Source: Semisulcospira habei (Eukaryota > Mollusca > Gastropoda > Semisulcospiridae). From it: 64,000 bases of DNA. The DNA lies in NCBI GenBank assembly GCA_036245525.1, contig BTPG01000004.1, positions 230,388,084 to 230,452,083 on the forward strand, given 5' to 3'. This document shows, piece by piece, positions 9,963-18,889 of this stretch (position 1 is its first letter; every line of letters begins with the position of its first letter). The translations under genes and the position numbers were made by a program. The notes below the pieces were generated by a model. The model worked only from the letters and a program-made list of their open reading frames with translations. It ran no database searches and had not been told where the DNA came from.

Positions 9963-11249
9963 TTAATATATGTGTCCACTTAGTCTGCTTTCTGCAATAT
10001 TGAGTTGTGCGTCATATATCAGGTACAAATATATGTTTATGGCTTCGGCTTTTTCAACCTTCTTTTGTATCTGAATTGTTATTCCATCACTACCGTTCTC
10101 GACAGTTCGCCCTGACCCATGAAGATAGTCGTCATCTGTACTGCGAAGGTCTAGCCACAGTGCATACTTGTTTGTCAGGTATTGTCCAATCCTAACGTCA
10201 TACAGATGTAGATCTTTGCACGCAATGTTTGCTGGTTTATCTCTAATCCTTCCACCCGCAAAAAACTTTGTGATCTCATCATAGTGCTGGTATGGTAACA
10301 TTCCTGAAGCGTACACTTGATTAGGGCGGCCTTCGATTGTACAAGACAAATGTGTAATCTTAGGATTGTAGAATTTTTCTGAATCCCGTTTATATGGGTC
10401 TGCTGGTTCAACAAACAACATAAGAATACCTTTCAGTGACCTGGCAGGTGTGTTTAAGTTTATGTTCCACATTGGGTCACTCTTGTCTTTTTGCATTAAA
10501 CTATGTCTAATCACCCTGTCATAATAAATTGGAAGTCTTAACTGGTACTGATTTTGTATGAGTCTGGCTAGTTCAGTGTGTGTGACAATTTCATATTCCA
10601 AAGAAATGTTAGAGATCTTGTATGTTGCATCTGTGGCAGATGATTTAATAACTTTGGAGTAGTCATTAAAAGTTAGTTCAAAACTCAGACGGTCATTCAG
10701 TGCCCCTTGATAATAAGGCAGATGAGCTGTGAGGATTTCAAACTCAAGTGGAATGTAAAACCTGGTTCCATATGTTTCTGCTATAATAACTTCCTTTGGT
10801 ACCCCAGTAGTTGTTTTGTCTCCGGCATTGATTCGAAGTTTACAAACATTATCTGGCTGTATGCCTTGATAAATACGGTCTTCTCGTTCTTCTCTTGTGA
10901 GCCAAAGGTCTTTGTAACAGTAGAACACATCTGAGTCATCAAGACTAAACACTTCCTGTCCTTCAAGTTTTACTTTAATAGTTTTAACAATTGCTCTGCC
11001 AAGATTGTTAACTAGTGTTCTGTTCACATCTGCGTCTGATGAAAGTTCAATATTAAATGCTAGGCGTGCAGTGCCAGGAACAATAACGTCACTGGGTCCT
11101 AGGTTTGGAAACTTAACTGTAAGTGTTTGGTTCTGGTCTATGGTACTAGGATTGTTTGTGATTACTATTGTTTGACGAATGCCCTTAACACCCAGGGGCT
11201 CACGTAGTTTTCTGTATGGGTCTAACTTTGATCCATAAGACTGTGTCAT
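9963..11249 (-). CDS. MCP: Major capsid protein, double jelly-roll
   Basis: The 428-residue protein starts at ATG 11249 within ATAATAAAAATG. The upstream in-frame codons have no ATG. Segments such as RQTIVITNNPSTIDQNQ, PGTARLAFNIELSS, NLGRAIVKTIKVKLEG and YGTRFYIPLEFEI match the Polinton major capsid family, which folds as two jelly-rolls and builds an icosahedral shell. The frame is intact over the expected length. It is divergent from the coiled-coil gene at 11290, with only 40 bp between the start codons. The assignment is by family recognition; no structure was computed. Confidence 0.92.
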   Translation of the reverse strand: MTQSYGSKLDPYRKLREPLGVKGIRQTIVITNNPSTIDQNQTLTVKFPNLGPSDVIVPGTARLAFNIELSSDADVNRTLVNNLGRAIVKTIKVKLEGQEVFSLDDSDVFYCYKDLWLTREEREDRIYQGIQPDNVCKLRINAGDKTTTGVPKEVIIAETYGTRFYIPLEFEILTAHLPYYQGALNDRLSFELTFNDYSKVIKSSATDATYKISNISLEYEIVTHTELARLIQNQYQLRLPIYYDRVIRHSLMQKDKSDPMWNINLNTPARSLKGILMLFVEPADPYKRDSEKFYNPKITHLSCTIEGRPNQVYASGMLPYQHYDEITKFFAGGRIRDKPANIACKDLHLYDVRIGQYLTNKYALWLDLRSTDDDYLHGSGRTVENGSDGITIQIQKKVEKAEAINIYLYLIYDAQLNIAESRLSGHIY

Positions 11250-11289
11250 TTTTATTATGCACAATAAAAAATAATAAATTAATAAAACA
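11250..11289. promoter_or_regulatory. Bidirectional start region, MCP / coiled-coil gene
   Basis: Only 40 bp separate two divergent start codons. The sequence is nearly pure A/T (TTTTATTATGCACAATAAAA core), with AATAAAA-type motifs facing each gene. The promoter elements of both genes must lie here or inside the coding sequence. Confidence 0.55.
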
Positions 11290-12507
11290 ATGGCAGCAGG
11301 AGGATTTAATTATGAAGATTTTGAAATGGATGTCATGGATGCCTCAGATACCAGTATCACAGATATGACTGGAATGGTAACTAGTTCTAGTATGTATCAC
11401 GAACTGCTAAAAGACAAAGTAAACTCATTTTATGACAGTGTTGGTGCACACCCAGAAGTCTTGGATCCTAATCAGTTTGAATATGATAAAGGACACTTAT
11501 TTGTAAATACAGACAGAGGGAAAATATATCTAACACATAAAAATAATCCTTCTAAGTTTAGAGCATTAAGTACAATTAAAGGTGAAGTCGGTGGTAACTC
11601 TGGGTTGGCAAGATACCTTGGAATTGGAGGGTCTCCTGTCCCCCCAAGACTTGTTAGTGCGCTTCACGACACGCAAACAAAGTTGCCAACAGGGCAAGAG
11701 ATTGACATGGCACCAGTAACAAGCCTACCAGAAATAGCAAACACAGTGATACAAGAAACATCATTTACTGAAGGACAAATAAATGATGCTATAAAAACAA
11801 TAGATGACCCGCCTTTGCCAATGAGGGAGATTATAGGGTTAGATAAATCACTGCAGACAATAAGAGGTGAGATGGTTAATAATGTAGCCAAACTAGGAGA
11901 GCTTGATAAACACATTGAACGTGAAAAAGAGAAACTGGCTACAGCAGACAATGGGAATCTTGACACAGAAATGAAAGAAAGAATCCAACACAGATTAAAT
12001 GATTTGCAGATAGAAAGATCAGGAAGGTTAGAAGCGATTAGTATTGGGAGACAGAAACTGAAAACGCAAGTTAACAGAATAAGAGAAACTATTCAGAAAA
12101 TACTTCACGAAGACACAACTCTGGCTGAGAGACTTAAAACACTTTTCAGAGAACAGGGTATTACTATTGCCAGTTTAATTACAGCTCTGGGATTTATTAT
12201 TAGTACTGTTGTGTTAGCTGTCTCCGGTGCTGGTGGACCACCACCAACCCCGGGCCCACCGGCCCCCACAGACCCAAAAGATTTACAGTCATGGGTAAAG
12301 AAACAGTTGTCTCATATTTCAGACTTGCTTAAAGAATTGGCTGTGAAAGCAGTAGACGCGTTGCCTGGCATTATAGGCACTGTTGTCAGTTGGTTGATTA
12401 GTACTGCAGCGAAGGTAGTTGGATTTATGGCAGAGCATGTATGGGTCTTTTTGGTAACAGTAGGAGGGTTGATGGTGGGTTATTTAATGAAACAGATAAA
12501 GAAGTAA
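11290..12507 (+). CDS. Conserved Polinton coiled-coil membrane protein (405 aa)
   Basis: Domains in order: an acidic N-terminus (residues 1-40), a small folded region with KIYLTHKNNP and GNSGLARYLGIGG (about 70-120), and a long charged coiled coil (about 180-290). A conserved hydrophobic segment LFREQGITIASLITALG then runs into a TM helix, followed by a Pro-rich linker (GPPPTPGPPAP) and two further hydrophobic helices at the C-terminus. This architecture recurs in animal Polintons, and I know of no assigned function. It looks like a structural or membrane-remodelling protein, but that is inference. The 3' end overlaps the convergent gene by 24 bp. Confidence 0.85.
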   Translation: MAAGGFNYEDFEMDVMDASDTSITDMTGMVTSSSMYHELLKDKVNSFYDSVGAHPEVLDPNQFEYDKGHLFVNTDRGKIYLTHKNNPSKFRALSTIKGEVGGNSGLARYLGIGGSPVPPRLVSALHDTQTKLPTGQEIDMAPVTSLPEIANTVIQETSFTEGQINDAIKTIDDPPLPMREIIGLDKSLQTIRGEMVNNVAKLGELDKHIEREKEKLATADNGNLDTEMKERIQHRLNDLQIERSGRLEAISIGRQKLKTQVNRIRETIQKILHEDTTLAERLKTLFREQGITIASLITALGFIISTVVLAVSGAGGPPPTPGPPAPTDPKDLQSWVKKQLSHISDLLKELAVKAVDALPGIIGTVVSWLISTAAKVVGFMAEHVWVFLVTVGGLMVGYLMKQIKK

Positions 12508-13757
12508 TACTCCTAATCCAGTGAGTCCTATTACCAATGCAGTTCTCTCAGACTCATGTTTGTCAAGGGATGGTGTTACTGGTTGTACGGGTACCGGTGT
12601 CAAAGCTGGAGCTGTTACTGTCTGTACAGGTGATGATGTTACTGGTGCCGTGGGTGTTACCGTCTGTAATGATTTTAATGACTGTACATGTGTGGTTGTG
12701 GCCCCCAAGTTTACAGATTGATTGAGTCCTAATTTTTGATCACGACCTGCAACAATGATTTCATTATTATAATTTGTTATTGTCCCCATTTGGAGTTGAA
12801 GGTCAGATGGTAACATGTATAACCCTATGCCAACTACAAAGTCAACTTTTGATCTGGCATATCTGAGTACGTCTTGGTAGCGTTGTATGCTAGATGGGAG
12901 ATCTACTGTTGAATTAATTGAATCTTCTAGGTTTGCAAGAAACTGTTTTTGTGCTTCAAACTTTCCACTTCCATTCAAAATATTCGATTTTGTTAATGAC
13001 TGTGCACATAGTATACACCAGACATATGTTCTGATAGACTCATTTACGCGCTCGACTCCTGCTTGAGTAAACCCGTCACTCTTGTCTAAGATAAATGTGG
13101 TCCAGGCGTTAGACTGTTTCTGCTCAATTGAGCCTATCCAGACTTCAGATTTAGATGAGAATGAAGTGTAACCGGGGTAATAATCTTGAGGGTATTGTCT
13201 GTGACTCATAGCGTAATACAGTGTCCCCATTCCATTGTGATCATCAAGTTTTTGTGTAAAGTCATACCTGGGGCTGATGTTAAATTCATTACAGATGCGT
13301 TCAAATGCTTCATATCCATGGGGTTATTAAACCTGTTGAAACTGGATTCAGTTGGTAATGGTGTATGCAGTTCTGACAGAATACGTCTAAGCTGGTAATA
13401 AGTGTGAAAACAATACACAGACCTAATCAGTTTGTTTGAGTGATTCAAATGGTCTGTAAATGAAACACCACAGCCTGTAGTTGAACATAGTATGGCAAAG
13501 TTAAGTTGGTTTTGAAACATCTGTAGTGGACTTGAAGACCACCTTCTTGCAGTTGAGTCATCTGTTATTGGAGGGTTTAGGTAATGATCAAATGGGTTTG
13601 GTACTTTCACTTGAAATAAATCTTGTTCGCTTACAGCTATGTCAAGCTGGTTTAGTTGAATTATTTTCTGTTCATAAGTAGGTGCAACATTATATTTGGC
13701 ATCCACATTAAATTGAAATGCGTTCGTTGTGGCAATGGTTGGTGATTTAAATTCCAT
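12484..13757 (-). pseudogene. Conserved Polinton protein with C-terminal anchor (frameshifted)
   Basis: Two overlapping frames together cover one gene of about 420 codons. The first (13757 to about 13206) starts at MEFKSPTIATTNAF. The second (about 13310 to 12484) carries FTQAGVERVNESIRTYVW, a Thr/Pro/Val-rich stalk and a C-terminal TM helix (ALVIGLTGLGVLLLYLF). The frames switch near 13317-13322, next to a run of four G, which fits a one-base homopolymer change. It may be a real lesion or a sequencing error. The family is common next to Polinton capsid genes. The function is unknown; a membrane-anchored virion protein is plausible. It is divergent from the penton gene at 13784. Confidence 0.82.
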
Positions 13758-13783
13758 CCTTCTTTTTATATGAGATAATAAAA
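13758..13783. promoter_or_regulatory. Bidirectional start region, anchored protein / penton
   Basis: Twenty-six bases lie between divergent start codons. The side facing the penton gene carries GAGATAATAAAAATG, the same A-rich start context as the MCP and polymerase genes. Confidence 0.5.
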
Positions 13784-14524
13784 ATGTTTATTACCTTAAC
13801 AAATCTTGACACAAGCAAACCAGTGTGGTTAACTAATGGGATTGATAATCGTGATGGTTGCAAGGCTGTAGCTATCCATGAAATGTTTTATACAGTAAAG
13901 TGGTTTAATGTAACAGATGACGGTGAATATTCTGTGCATGGAACGATAGGTAGTACATGGTGGGGCGCTAATCACTTACAGCCTGGGTATTATGACTTTT
14001 GTACTATAGCTGAATTTTTACAAAATATGTATAAAATTAAAGCAACTTTAAATCCGGCTAACTTGTTTGTTACATTGGAATTTCCAAAAAATAGTGAGCT
14101 TATATTAACAGACAAACTTTTAATACTACTTGTTTTTTTATCCGAATTTGATCTTACTATTGTAGATGTTAGTGGTAATGATGATTGGACTTACGAAGCA
14201 GAAGCAGGATTAAAATTTAAGCCCAAAAAAGAAAAAATAACTGGAAGATATCCTGTTCATTTGGCAGTACATACTGTACTAAATGTTTATTTAAAAGAAC
14301 TGAACACATCTGAGAATGTACACAATGGAAAGCCTTCAACTTTGTTGAGATGCTTGCCAACTGGAACTGCTCCGTATTGTGAAAGTGTGGTTGCTAGATT
14401 TCCTAATTTGCAGTTTAAGAAATTAGGTTCTAGTTTCTTTGAGTCACTAAGTATATCTGTAACTAATCAGGATGACAAACCAGTTGTTATGCATGATTTT
14501 AGTGTAGTGTTAGAAGTTAAATAA
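13784..14524 (+). CDS. Likely minor capsid (penton) protein
   Basis: The 246-residue protein is intact, with an N-terminus MFITLTNLDTSKPVW and a beta-rich C-terminal half containing NGKPSTLLRCLPTG and a terminal SVTNQDDKPVV...VVLEVK. This pattern resembles the single-jelly-roll minor capsid proteins of Polintons. The neighbours are the capsid module. The start is fixed by ATG after GATAATAAAA. The penton assignment is by family resemblance and gene position; it could be another capsid-associated protein. Confidence 0.72.
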   Translation: MFITLTNLDTSKPVWLTNGIDNRDGCKAVAIHEMFYTVKWFNVTDDGEYSVHGTIGSTWWGANHLQPGYYDFCTIAEFLQNMYKIKATLNPANLFVTLEFPKNSELILTDKLLILLVFLSEFDLTIVDVSGNDDWTYEAEAGLKFKPKKEKITGRYPVHLAVHTVLNVYLKELNTSENVHNGKPSTLLRCLPTGTAPYCESVVARFPNLQFKKLGSSFFESLSISVTNQDDKPVVMHDFSVVLEVK

Positions 14525-14544
14525 TTTTATTTTTGTTTATAAAA

Positions 14545-15423
14545 ATGAGTGGTCTTGGTCCAAAGCCTAGAATCATACCAGTTGCATGTCCGGTAACAGA
14601 GTTGAAAGATTTGGCAGACGTACAGGATTTTGAGAAAGAGGGAGAAATTGGAGAAATATATGGTTTTGAACTTGATTCGAATGGCATGTACAAGAGAAGA
14701 GTAATCGATGACATGAAAGATGGCACAGAGAGACCGATTCCTAAACTTGGTCAGCTGCGTGATGTTACTGTGCCTACTCCTGTAAATAACGTACCCTATA
14801 ACTTAATACATGTTGGTAATAAATGGGTGGTTTTGCCTGTGCCAGCACCGCCACCAACAATTGACTGGGACATAAAGATTGAATTTATTAGTCCTTATGT
14901 ATACACTGATGACGAAGGTGCCTTAGTGTTTAGGAAGGTTGTTAACTCTGGGCCGCTGATTGCAAGCCTTGTTCCAAGTTTTGCCCCAGACAACAATAGC
15001 AGAGATAAACTGAAAGTTGAAAATCATGAGAGATGGCGGTATCTTCTTACAACTAGGAAGGGCAGATCAGATACTTCGGTTGTGTTTATGCCAGCAAGCT
15101 TAGTCATAGCAAGAGAAGCGACAATAGTATTTGAAATTATCTTGAGATCTGTAGCTTCTGTGAAAGAGGCAGATATAGTACAAGGAATTAAACTTACGTG
15201 GAATGAAACAGTAACAGAGTCATCAAAGGTCTTTATTGCTATTACAAAAAATAATGATGTTATTAATGTTTCGAGCAGTGTTCCTGCTGTCAAGGTGGTG
15301 GTTGACAAAACAACTTTTGTTCGTCTAAGTTACATAAACCTTGAACACATTGATCTTGTTGCATTTTATTATGCTAGCAAATTGTATACTTTTGAAGAGT
15401 TGCAAAATGTAATTGCTGATTAA
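14545..15423 (+). CDS. Conserved Polinton protein of unknown function (292 aa)
   Basis: I chose ATG 14545 (MSGLGPKPRI), which follows TTTATAAAA. The longer open frame has no ATG. The first third is acidic and Pro-rich (TVPTPVNNVPYNL, VPAPPPTIDWD). The rest alternates hydrophobic and polar residues like a beta-sandwich (IEFISPYVYTDD, TIVFEIILRSV, KVFIAITKNNDV). It has no TM segment. It lies 20 bp after the penton-like gene on the same strand, so a structural or fibre-like role is a reasonable but unproven guess. Confidence 0.72.
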   Translation: MSGLGPKPRIIPVACPVTELKDLADVQDFEKEGEIGEIYGFELDSNGMYKRRVIDDMKDGTERPIPKLGQLRDVTVPTPVNNVPYNLIHVGNKWVVLPVPAPPPTIDWDIKIEFISPYVYTDDEGALVFRKVVNSGPLIASLVPSFAPDNNSRDKLKVENHERWRYLLTTRKGRSDTSVVFMPASLVIAREATIVFEIILRSVASVKEADIVQGIKLTWNETVTESSKVFIAITKNNDVINVSSSVPAVKVVVDKTTFVRLSYINLEHIDLVAFYYASKLYTFEELQNVIAD

Positions 15424-15449
15424 ATAAAAAATATTTGTCAATAAAAAAA

Positions 15450-16145
15450 ATGGTAAACTTCTATCTGCAACTACCGACGCTTGAGCCGACTGAAACAAAT
15501 GTGACGACTAAAACAATGCTTGCACCTGATCCACAGGTGACAGCTGTGCCAATTGCATCAGATAAAACATTACCAGTAGACGCATTCAGATTAAATAATA
15601 TTACAGATGCAATTAAATATTTGGAAAGTGAAGAGGCTAAGTACTCACGGTGCAAAAGACGGTATAAGTCAGTATTTAATTCTGTTCAAAACACTTCTAT
15701 GGCTATTGGCGCAGTTTCAGCTTCATGTTCTGTAGGGGGTATTGTTCTGTTTGCCACAGGAATTGGAAGTTTGGCTGGAATAGCAATTGAGGCTGTTAGC
15801 GTTGCTACATGCCTGGCTTGCTTTGGTTTGGAGGCCTTGAACAAGAGGTTTCACACAAAATTACAGAAACATGAAGCATTGAGTACGCTCGCTGGTGCAA
15901 AGTTGAGCAGTATGAAACTTATTATCAGTAAGGCATTGAATGATAATTTTATTGATGATGAAGAATTTAAGCGGGCCCAGGATGATTTAAATAATTACAA
16001 ACAGCAAAAATCTGAAATACAAAATAAAATGCGTAGTCAGTCTCCAGTGAATGTTGAAGAACTGAAGGCCAGTTTTTTAGCAGAGGGAAAAAGGATAGGG
16101 GTACAGGAAACCACAGAAAAACTACACAATCTTTTAAGCAAATAA
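15450..16145 (+). CDS. Conserved Polinton helical protein with glycine-rich hydrophobic core
   Basis: ATG 15450 (MVNFYLQLPTLEPTE) follows CAATAAAAAAA. The protein has about 231 residues: a polar Thr/Pro-rich head, then KYLESEEAKYSRCKRRYKSV, then a Gly/Ala-rich hydrophobic segment (VGGIVLFATGIGSLAGIAI, about residues 85-115). A charged helical tail follows (QDDLNNYKQQKSEIQNKM). This layout is common in mollusc and other invertebrate genomes as an uncharacterised protein; here its place at the end of a Polinton gives it a home. The two central helices could insert in membranes. Confidence 0.8.
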   Translation: MVNFYLQLPTLEPTETNVTTKTMLAPDPQVTAVPIASDKTLPVDAFRLNNITDAIKYLESEEAKYSRCKRRYKSVFNSVQNTSMAIGAVSASCSVGGIVLFATGIGSLAGIAIEAVSVATCLACFGLEALNKRFHTKLQKHEALSTLAGAKLSSMKLIISKALNDNFIDDEEFKRAQDDLNNYKQQKSEIQNKMRSQSPVNVEELKASFLAEGKRIGVQETTEKLHNLLSK

Positions 16146-16179
16146 AAATCAGATTTGGTAATCGTTTATTAATGTCATA

Positions 16180-16462
16180 CTTCTCCTTCTTGGCTTGACT
16201 TCGCGAACGAAGATTTTATAGGAGTTGCCCATGACGTCTGCAGGCTTGTTCGTGGCTGCGGAGGCCAATCCGAGACAGGCAGGTTCGACCGCAGTGGCTG
16301 CAGGGGAAGGTATGGCCAGGGTTCTGAGCTGCGGCATCTCTGTTTTTTCTCCTGAGCCGCTTGTCCTTAAGGCTAGCTCTGTGAGAGTCCTCAAAGGAGA
16401 CAGCTGCCTTGTAAATGGTGGAGCGCCAGGTGTCACGGTCCGCAGCAAGCGAAGACCACTTC
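16180..16462 (-). mobile_element. LINE family B, 3' end fragment
   Basis: In reverse, this is the last 280 bp or so of the LINE seen complete at 26832-30772. It includes the C-terminal finger (CSHCGRTCLSRIGLRSH) and the terminal hairpin CTTCGTTCGCGAAG. It is 5' truncated, and it inserted at or just after the last Polinton gene, removing or hiding the Polinton right end. No clear target duplication is visible. Confidence 0.9.
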
Positions 16463-16735
16463 ACAGAAAAATGCCATGCCACTTACACCACTTGTGACTG
16501 ATTATTTAGCCCCATCTGCACCACCCCCAGAGTACTACTGAAAAAAAAGTTTTTTTATTGTCCTTGTATCTTGACAAATCGGACCGAGTAAGTTGTGACT
16601 TAAGTCAAGTTGTTGTAAGAACTTATAAGAACTTAAAGTAAGTAATTAATAAGTTCTTATGATAAGTTCTTATAAGTTCTTATGATAAGTAACTTAAAGG
16701 TTACCTCTGCAGGTTCTTAAAAGTTAGTTGTAACT
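16463..16735. other. Unassigned AT-rich sequence
   Basis: There is no gene. From about 16615 to 16700 short palindromic TAAGTTCTTA-type words repeat at close spacing. The segment might be a remnant of the Polinton right end, but I see no match to the left end. Confidence 0.5.
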
Positions 16736-16978
16736 AGAGAGAGTAATACTGAGAGAATTAAAGTATTATTAACACAATGACTGAGTTAACCCCTTAAGTA
16801 TTATTTTTGATTTTCATAAAAATGTGGCTGTTTAAATAATAATGATTTAGGGGTAACTTCCAATGGTATTTACTCTGTGCGGGGGACATAAATATGGATG
16901 GTAAAAAAAATATAAATAAGGGGGTTAACTCAGTCATTGTGTTAATGAAGCTTTAATTCTCTCAGTATTACTCTCTCT
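16736..16978. mobile_element. Foldback MITE with 58-bp arms
   Basis: Arms 16736-16793 and 16921-16978 are inverted copies with about 90% identity (AGAGAGAGTAATACTGAG start). The inner ends contain TTAACCCC/GGGGTTAA. A 127-bp AT-rich spacer has no frame. The length and symmetry fit a non-autonomous DNA transposon. Confidence 0.8.
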
Positions 16979-17172
16979 CCTGCGCCCCTTATAGAACTCA
17001 CTGATGCATTGGCAGATCTGCGAGACTTTTTCAATACAGGAGTTAATTCAACATCAGAATCAGGTCAAAGACAAAAGGTAGAGAATATTGACAGCGAGGA
17101 CAGCTCTCATATATAGAAGGGACGTTGTGGGTTATGGTTCATCCCATCTTGTTTTTCCTACGTAGTTCACTG

Positions 17173-18615
17173 TTAATCCATTGAAACTCACGGTCGCTTT
17201 GCACAAATTTTGGAAGTGTCACCGAAGGAATATGTGCCAGTTACAGGGAATGGATCGACCGTGATAATTCAAGGGTAGTGCCAGATACGCCTGGCACCTG
17301 ACTACCCCTGAACTATCATGGTCAGTCCATCACCTCAACCGCCTTCACCACTCCTTTGGCATCACTGACTCTGCTCACTCCTGGTTTCTCTCCTACCTCT
17401 CCGACAGACAGCAGTCCGTCACCATCGATGGCGTCTCCTCCAACCCAGTCACGCTCTCCTGCGGAGTTCCACAGCGGTCCGTCCTGGGCCCGGTCCTTTT
17501 CACACTCTACACCTCTCCCCTGTCCAACATCATCCAGTCTCACCACATACACCACCACCTCTACGCTGACGACTCACAACTACTAGACAAAGACAAACTC
17601 GACAACACTCAGTCACTACTGACTCGCACGGCTGAATGCTACGAAGATGTGAAAAACTGGCTGACAGCAAACAAGCTTAAACTGAATGACGACAAAACAG
17701 AAGCCATGCTGGTAGGCACTCGCCAGAAACTTTCCCAGCTCCCTCCCTCCCTCCACCTTCAACTCGACAGCACCCCCATCTCCCTCTCCGACTCGGCCAA
17801 AAAACCTCGGCGTTATCCTCGATTCCTCTCTTTCTATGACCAGCTTCGTCTCCGCCACGGCCCAAGCATGCTATTTCCACCTCCGCCGCATCAGTCAGAT
17901 CAGAAAATACCTCACTACCGAAGCCGCCACCAAACTTGCTGTCTCTCTCATCCTATCTCGCATCGACTACTGCAACTCTCTCCTTTCCAGCCTCCCTCAC
18001 TCCACCACTTTCACTCTCCAGCGCGTCCAGAACAATGCTGCCCGCCTCGTCCTAAGAAAGAAAAAATCCGACCACATCACTCCCCTGCTCAAACTCCTTC
18101 ACTGGCTTCCCATCCCCCAACGCATCCAATACAAGACTCTGTCTCTCTGCTACAAATCCCTGAACAACTGCGCTCCCGCCTATCTCTCAAACTTACTTCA
18201 CGCCTACACTCCTTTCCGCTCCGCCTCCGACCCTCTCCGCCTCCACATCCCCCGCACTAAACTCAGCACTTTCGGCCCCCGCTGCTTCTCAGTATACGGT
18301 CCATCCACCTGGAACACTCTCCCACTCTCTCTCCGTCAGAAGCACTCTCTCCTCCTCCTTCCAGTTCGCCCTCAAAACTCATCTCTTTCAACAGTTCTAG
18401 CACTATACCACCACACTCCCCACCCCAAGCAGACTGTCTTAATGTATTTTCACTATTTGTGGTACGTGAGTCGTTGACTAAAGCGTGCGCATGCGTTTGC
18501 GAGTTGTGAATGCGCGCTTAGAGTTATAATTATTATAAGATAAGCGCATTATAAATACCGTAATTATTTATTATTATTATTACCTGCTGTAGTGTGTTAG
18601 AGCTGAATGAGTTAA
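17173..18615. mobile_element. TTAA-flanked hairpin MITE split by an L2-like LINE
   Basis: The left part (17173-17335) begins TTAATCC and contains the hairpin core shared with 36.2 and 60.2 kb (GTGATAATTCAAGGGTAGTG and its inverse). The right part (18582-18615) resumes with CCTGCTGTAG and ends GAATGAGTTAA, the family's right end. An L2-like LINE lies between, with ACCT repeated on both sides. Confidence 0.75.
17336..18581 (+). pseudogene. L2-like LINE, 3' fragment of reverse transcriptase ORF
   Basis: Across shifted frames this encodes the RT C-terminal half: FGITDSAHSWFLSYLSDRQ, a VPQGS-type motif, a YADDS-type catalytic box and KNWLTANKLKLNDDKTEAM. The thumb region follows (LLHWLPIPQRIQYKTLSLC). 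It is the same family as 38930-41735, where these segments are aligned on the minus strand. The fragment lacks the endonuclease and the first RT blocks (5' truncated) and contains several frame changes. The 3' end carries an ATT-repeat tail after the shared GCGCATTATAAATACCGT segment. It is not functional. Confidence 0.88.
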
Positions 18616-18664
18616 ACCAAGGGTTACGTTACCAAGTGTTTTTTTTTTTGCAGGCCAGCTGAGG

Positions 18665-18889
18665 TTAACCCCTTCACTTCCAGGGAAAGGTCAGTCAACA
18701 CCACCAGGCGGCAAGACGGCTGAGGCATAGATCCTCATGAGCCCACGCAATTGCGGGGGCTCATGAGTATATGCCTCATGCTGAGACCAATTTGTGTCCC
18801 TGTTCCTTGGGCGGTTGTGGCGTTGTGGGCGTTGAATGAACCAAGGTTTCAGAAATAAGATGAACGTCCACCGGCAGGGAAGGGGTTAA
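18665..18889. mobile_element. TTAA-flanked MITE with 58-bp internal hairpin
   Basis: It begins TTAACCCCTTCACTTCCAGGG and ends CCGGCAGGGAAGGGGTTAA, an imperfect terminal inverted repeat next to TTAA. In the middle (18721-18778) lies a near-perfect hairpin: TGAGGCATA and CTCATGAGCCC pair with their complements around CGCAATTGCG. TTAA targets suggest piggyBac-like mobilisation. Confidence 0.75.

Larger units (their letters stand above)
2052..16180. mobile_element. Polinton/Maverick element, nearly complete but decayed
   Basis: The hallmark set is present in one block: protein-primed family B polymerase, retrovirus-like integrase, packaging ATPase, double-jelly-roll capsid protein and a likely penton, with conserved accessory genes. 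Length (about 14 kb) fits the 15-20 kb family range with one end missing. The left edge is provisional: it is where the duplicated block begins. The right edge is where a LINE fragment starts at 16180. I could not find a matching terminal inverted repeat or the usual 6-bp target duplication. I see no adenovirus-type maturation protease. Several genes are broken, so this copy is not autonomous. Confidence 0.93.
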
